Positions 5,840-7,411 of a DNA stretch of 7,411 bases are shown piece by piece. How positions within the stretch are numbered: position 1 is the stretch's first letter; each line of letters begins with the position of its first letter. The stretch is taken from contig WRIF01000072.1 in NCBI GenBank assembly GCA_009782865.1, forward strand, positions 1 to 7,411. Reading direction: 5' to 3'. The DNA is from Promicromonosporaceae bacterium (GTDB lineage Bacteria; Actinomycetota; Actinomycetes; Actinomycetales; Cellulomonadaceae). A program made the translations under genes and the position numbers. The notes beneath the pieces were generated by a model that was not told the DNA's origin, did not search any database, and saw only the letters and a list, made by a program, of their open reading frames with translations.

Positions 5840-6276
5840 TTGGCTGACTCCTGTTCAAACTGGGCGACGGTGGCGAGGTCCTCGGGCCCGAAGGCCTGCG
5901 GCAGCACCGCGGACATGGGCAGAATACCCTCGGGGGTCTCTATCTGCAGGTCGGGGCCGCCATGCTCCCACAGCAGCTGGCGGCAGCGCCCGCAGGGCAT
6001 GATCACTGCCCCACGGGCATCGGTGCAGGTGAACGCCAGCAGCCGGGGGCGGCGAGGGGCGTCGGCCGGGGCGCCGGCGACCAGCGAGGAGATCAGCCCG
6101 CACTCGGCGCACAGCGTCACGCCGTAGCCGGCGTTCTCGACATTGCAGCCCACCACGATGCGACCGTCGTCTACGAGGGCGGCGGCCCCCACCGGAAACT
6201 TGGAGTAGGGCACGTAGGCCCTGCCCATTACCTGGCGGGCGGCGTCACGCAGCGCCTCCCAATCGATGGACGTCAT
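5836..6276 (-). CDS. cdd: Cytidine deaminase
   Basis: A 146-residue zinc enzyme converting cytidine and deoxycytidine to uridine and deoxyuridine, of the small homotetrameric class. The substrate and zinc motifs are complete: AYVPYSKFPVGAAAL (20-34); GCNVENAGYG (43-52); LCAEC (55-59) with the zinc Cys and proton-shuttling Glu; and PCGRCRQ with the other two zinc cysteines. The residue after CAE is Cys, not the Arg of the Bacillus enzyme. I recall the same CAEC in the Mycobacterium tuberculosis enzyme, so it is an actinobacterial trait, not a defect. The ATG has a strong AAAGGAG 6 nt upstream. It follows the nupQ-like permease after 25 nt and is joined to deoA by a GTGA overlap, so its product feeds straight into the phosphorylase. 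Confidence 0.96.
   Translation of the reverse strand: MTSIDWEALRDAARQVMGRAYVPYSKFPVGAAALVDDGRIVVGCNVENAGYGVTLCAECGLISSLVAGAPADAPRRPRLLAFTCTDARGAVIMPCGRCRQLLWEHGGPDLQIETPEGILPMSAVLPQAFGPEDLATVAQFEQESAK
5848..5852 (-). promoter_or_regulatory. Ribosome-binding site that decides the deoA start
   Basis: AGGAG on the minus strand, 8 nt before the GTG at 5839 and inside the end of cdd. It supports the GTGA-overlap start and translational coupling to cdd. Confidence 0.6.
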
Positions 6277-6282
6277 GGAGGT

Positions 6283-6289
6283 CTCCTTT
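6283..6289 (-). promoter_or_regulatory. Ribosome-binding site of cdd
   Basis: AAAGGAG 6 nt before the ATG at 6276, the best ribosome-binding site in the salvage operon. It lies in the 25-nt spacer after the permease gene, where nothing else is visible. Confidence 0.7.
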
Positions 6290-6301
6290 ACCTATCGAGC
6301 G

Positions 6302-7246
6302 CTACTCGACCGAATACGCCTGGCCGACGGCGGCCGGGGCGCGGGAACGGCCGATCAGTCCGGCCACGGCCAGCAGGGTGACCAGGTAGGGAAGGGCGGC
6401 CAGGAACTGCGAGGGAATGGCGGGCCCACCAATGGCGGGCAGGGCGATCCGCAGGTTGAGGGCAAAGCCGAAGAGCAGGCCCGCCATGGCGGCCTTGATC
6501 GGGTGCCACTTGCCGAAGATCACCGCGGCCAGGGCGATGAAGCCGTAGCCGGCGGTCATCTCCTGGTCGAAGCCGGTGACCCGACCCATCATCAGGGTGT
6601 AGGAGGCGCCGCCGATGCCGACGATGGCGCCGGCCAGCAGCACCGCGAACCAGCGGACGGCGTTGACCCGGATGCCGACGGTGTCGGCGGCCTTGGGGTG
6701 CTCGCCAACCGCGCGGGTGCGCAGGCCCCACTTGGTGCGGAAGAGCGCGAACCACACGGCGAACACGGCCACGTACATGATGTAGATGATGATGTTCTGG
6801 TTGAACAGCGCCGGCCCGATGATCGGAATCCGGTTCAGGCCAGGAATGCCGATCGAGTCGAACTGCAGGCCGGTCACGTTGTTCAGGTTCGAGGAGTCCT
6901 GCTGCAGCCAGGCCCGCCACAGGAAGGTGGTCAGGCCGATCACCAGCACGTTGAGCACCACGCCGACGATGATCTGGTCGACCTTGTACTTGATGGCCAG
7001 CAGGCCCAGCAGGGCGGCCACCAGCACGCCGGCCAGCATCGCCGCCGCCAGGCCCGCCCACGGGCTGCCCGTGATCGAGGTGGTGGAGGCGCCGGTGAAG
7101 GCGGCCATCAGCAGCTGCGCCTCGATGGCGATGTTGACGACGCCGGAGCGTTCGCAGATCATCCCGCCAATCGCCGCGATTAAAATCGGGGAAACGATCA
7201 TAAAGGTCGAGGGGAGCATTCGCCAGATAATCTCAAAAAAGTTCAT
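6302..7246 (-). CDS. nupQ: Nucleoside ABC transporter permease (NupQ/YufQ-like, BPD_transp_2 family)
   Basis: A 314-residue integral membrane permease of the branched-chain amino acid/ribose/nucleoside type. It pairs with the NupP-like protein encoded just before it to form the channel of a BmpA-dependent nucleoside importer. Hydrophobic segments lie at about 12-30, 40-52, 63-85, 91-110, 150-169, 198-218, 233-246, 251-267 and 280-299. Family marks are CERSGVVNIAIEA (31-43), GLRTRAVGEHPKAADTVGI (174-192, the cytoplasmic loop that contacts the ATPase) and GFIALAAVIFGKW (235-247). In homologues I recall, the first motif reads RSGVVNIGxEG; here both glycines are Ala (40 and 43). The ATG at 7246 is 1 nt after the upstream stop and has GAGGGGG 6 nt before it. 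The salvage enzymes downstream support nucleosides as the cargo. The gene symbol follows Bacillus subtilis usage and is by analogy. Confidence 0.9.
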   Translation of the reverse strand: MNFFEIIWRMLPSTFMIVSPILIAAIGGMICERSGVVNIAIEAQLLMAAFTGASTTSITGSPWAGLAAAMLAGVLVAALLGLLAIKYKVDQIIVGVVLNVLVIGLTTFLWRAWLQQDSSNLNNVTGLQFDSIGIPGLNRIPIIGPALFNQNIIIYIMYVAVFAVWFALFRTKWGLRTRAVGEHPKAADTVGIRVNAVRWFAVLLAGAIVGIGGASYTLMMGRVTGFDQEMTAGYGFIALAAVIFGKWHPIKAAMAGLLFGFALNLRIALPAIGGPAIPSQFLAALPYLVTLLAVAGLIGRSRAPAAVGQAYSVE

Positions 7247-7247
7247 G

Positions 7248-7411
7248 CTAGGCCCCCTCGTGCGTTTGTGTGTCGTGCGCCTGGGCTCGCGGCGCGCTTG
7301 TGCGCCTGGCCTTTTCCTTCATCTGCCATTCGATGAGCAGGCGGACTCCGGCGCGCAGGGAGATAAAGACCACGATAAGGCCCATGATGATCGCGGTGAT
7401 CTCCCGTGGTA
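7248..7411 (-). CDS. nupP: Nucleoside ABC transporter permease (NupP/YufP-like), C-terminal end only
   Basis: Translating the minus strand from the window edge gives 54 complete codons (53 residues plus TAG), in frame with a stop 1 nt before the nupQ start. The piece begins PREITAIIMGLIVVFISLRA, a last transmembrane helix, and then has a basic cytoplasmic tail (VRLLIEWQMKEKARR) and a polar Ala/Thr/His-rich end. This fits the C-terminus of the first permease in a nupN-O-P-Q type cluster, and its place directly before the second permease makes that the best reading. The fragment is too short to prove the family by itself. Most of the gene, and presumably the ATPase and lipoprotein genes, lie beyond the window. 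Confidence 0.72.
   Translation of the reverse strand, partial: PREITAIIMGLIVVFISLRAGVRLLIEWQMKEKARRTSAPRAQAHDTQTHEGA

Noticed and set aside
5980..6113. CAEC in cytidine deaminase taken as a damaged CAER zinc motif
   Set aside because: All zinc ligands and the catalytic Glu are present, and the Cys variant is, as I recall, normal in mycobacterial Cdd.
4622..6127. 501-codon open frame on the plus strand opposite deoA and cdd
   Set aside because: It is antisense to two unmistakable enzymes. Its composition (Gly/His/Arg/Gln-rich, no family motif) is that of a GC-rich shadow frame.
6266..7183. 305-codon plus-strand frame opposite the permease gene
   Set aside because: It is very rich in Gly, Gln, Asp and His with no recognisable domain, the mirror image of hydrophobic permease codons.

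Overview
The window is GC-rich. Its GTG starts, 4-nt stop/start overlaps and protein families (CAEC-type cytidine deaminase, HDHLDGG/NTDN-type adenosine deaminase) point to an actinomycete (Actinomycetota). A Propionibacteriales-like host is plausible but cannot be shown from this sequence alone. Coding density is high. No rRNA, tRNA, CRISPR array, transposase or phage gene was seen.

Positions 1-1939 (+ strand) hold the 3' end of a redox operon: the FAD/NAD(P)H-binding half of a ferric-reductase-like membrane protein (cut by the window edge), a small membrane-anchored FMN-binding protein with a flavinylation motif, and ApbE, the FAD:protein FMN transferase that would attach FMN to it. Together they look like a transmembrane or extracytosolic electron-transfer module: cytosolic reductant, then the membrane reductase, then the outward-facing flavoprotein. 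A GNAT-family acetyltransferase (1980-2429, +) follows as a separate gene with its own ribosome-binding site.

Positions 2430-2545 are a short spacer between converging transcription units, with only weak hairpins.

Positions 2546-7411 (- strand) hold the distal part of a nucleoside uptake and salvage operon. In transcription order it contains the end of a NupP-like ABC permease, a NupQ-like ABC permease, cytidine deaminase (cdd), thymidine/pyrimidine-nucleoside phosphorylase (deoA), adenosine deaminase (add) and deoxyribose-phosphate aldolase (deoC). The permeases would import nucleosides. Cdd and Add deaminate cytidine and adenosine, DeoA cleaves pyrimidine nucleosides to base plus (deoxy)ribose-1-phosphate, and DeoC splits deoxyribose-5-phosphate into glyceraldehyde-3-phosphate and acetaldehyde. 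The phosphopentomutase needed between DeoA and DeoC, a purine nucleoside phosphorylase, the transporter ATPase and the binding lipoprotein are not in the window. cdd/deoA and add/deoC are each joined by a GTGA overlap.

The one real break in the salvage operon is the 133-nt deoA-add spacer. It carries the strongest non-coding signal here: a 17-bp-arm inverted repeat (4434-4487) enclosing a near-duplicated GATAAC(C)GGCCA unit. Its single imperfect pair becomes a G-U wobble only in RNA of the operon strand. I saw no wholly new gene system. This element and some features of the flavinylation module are the points most worth a second look.
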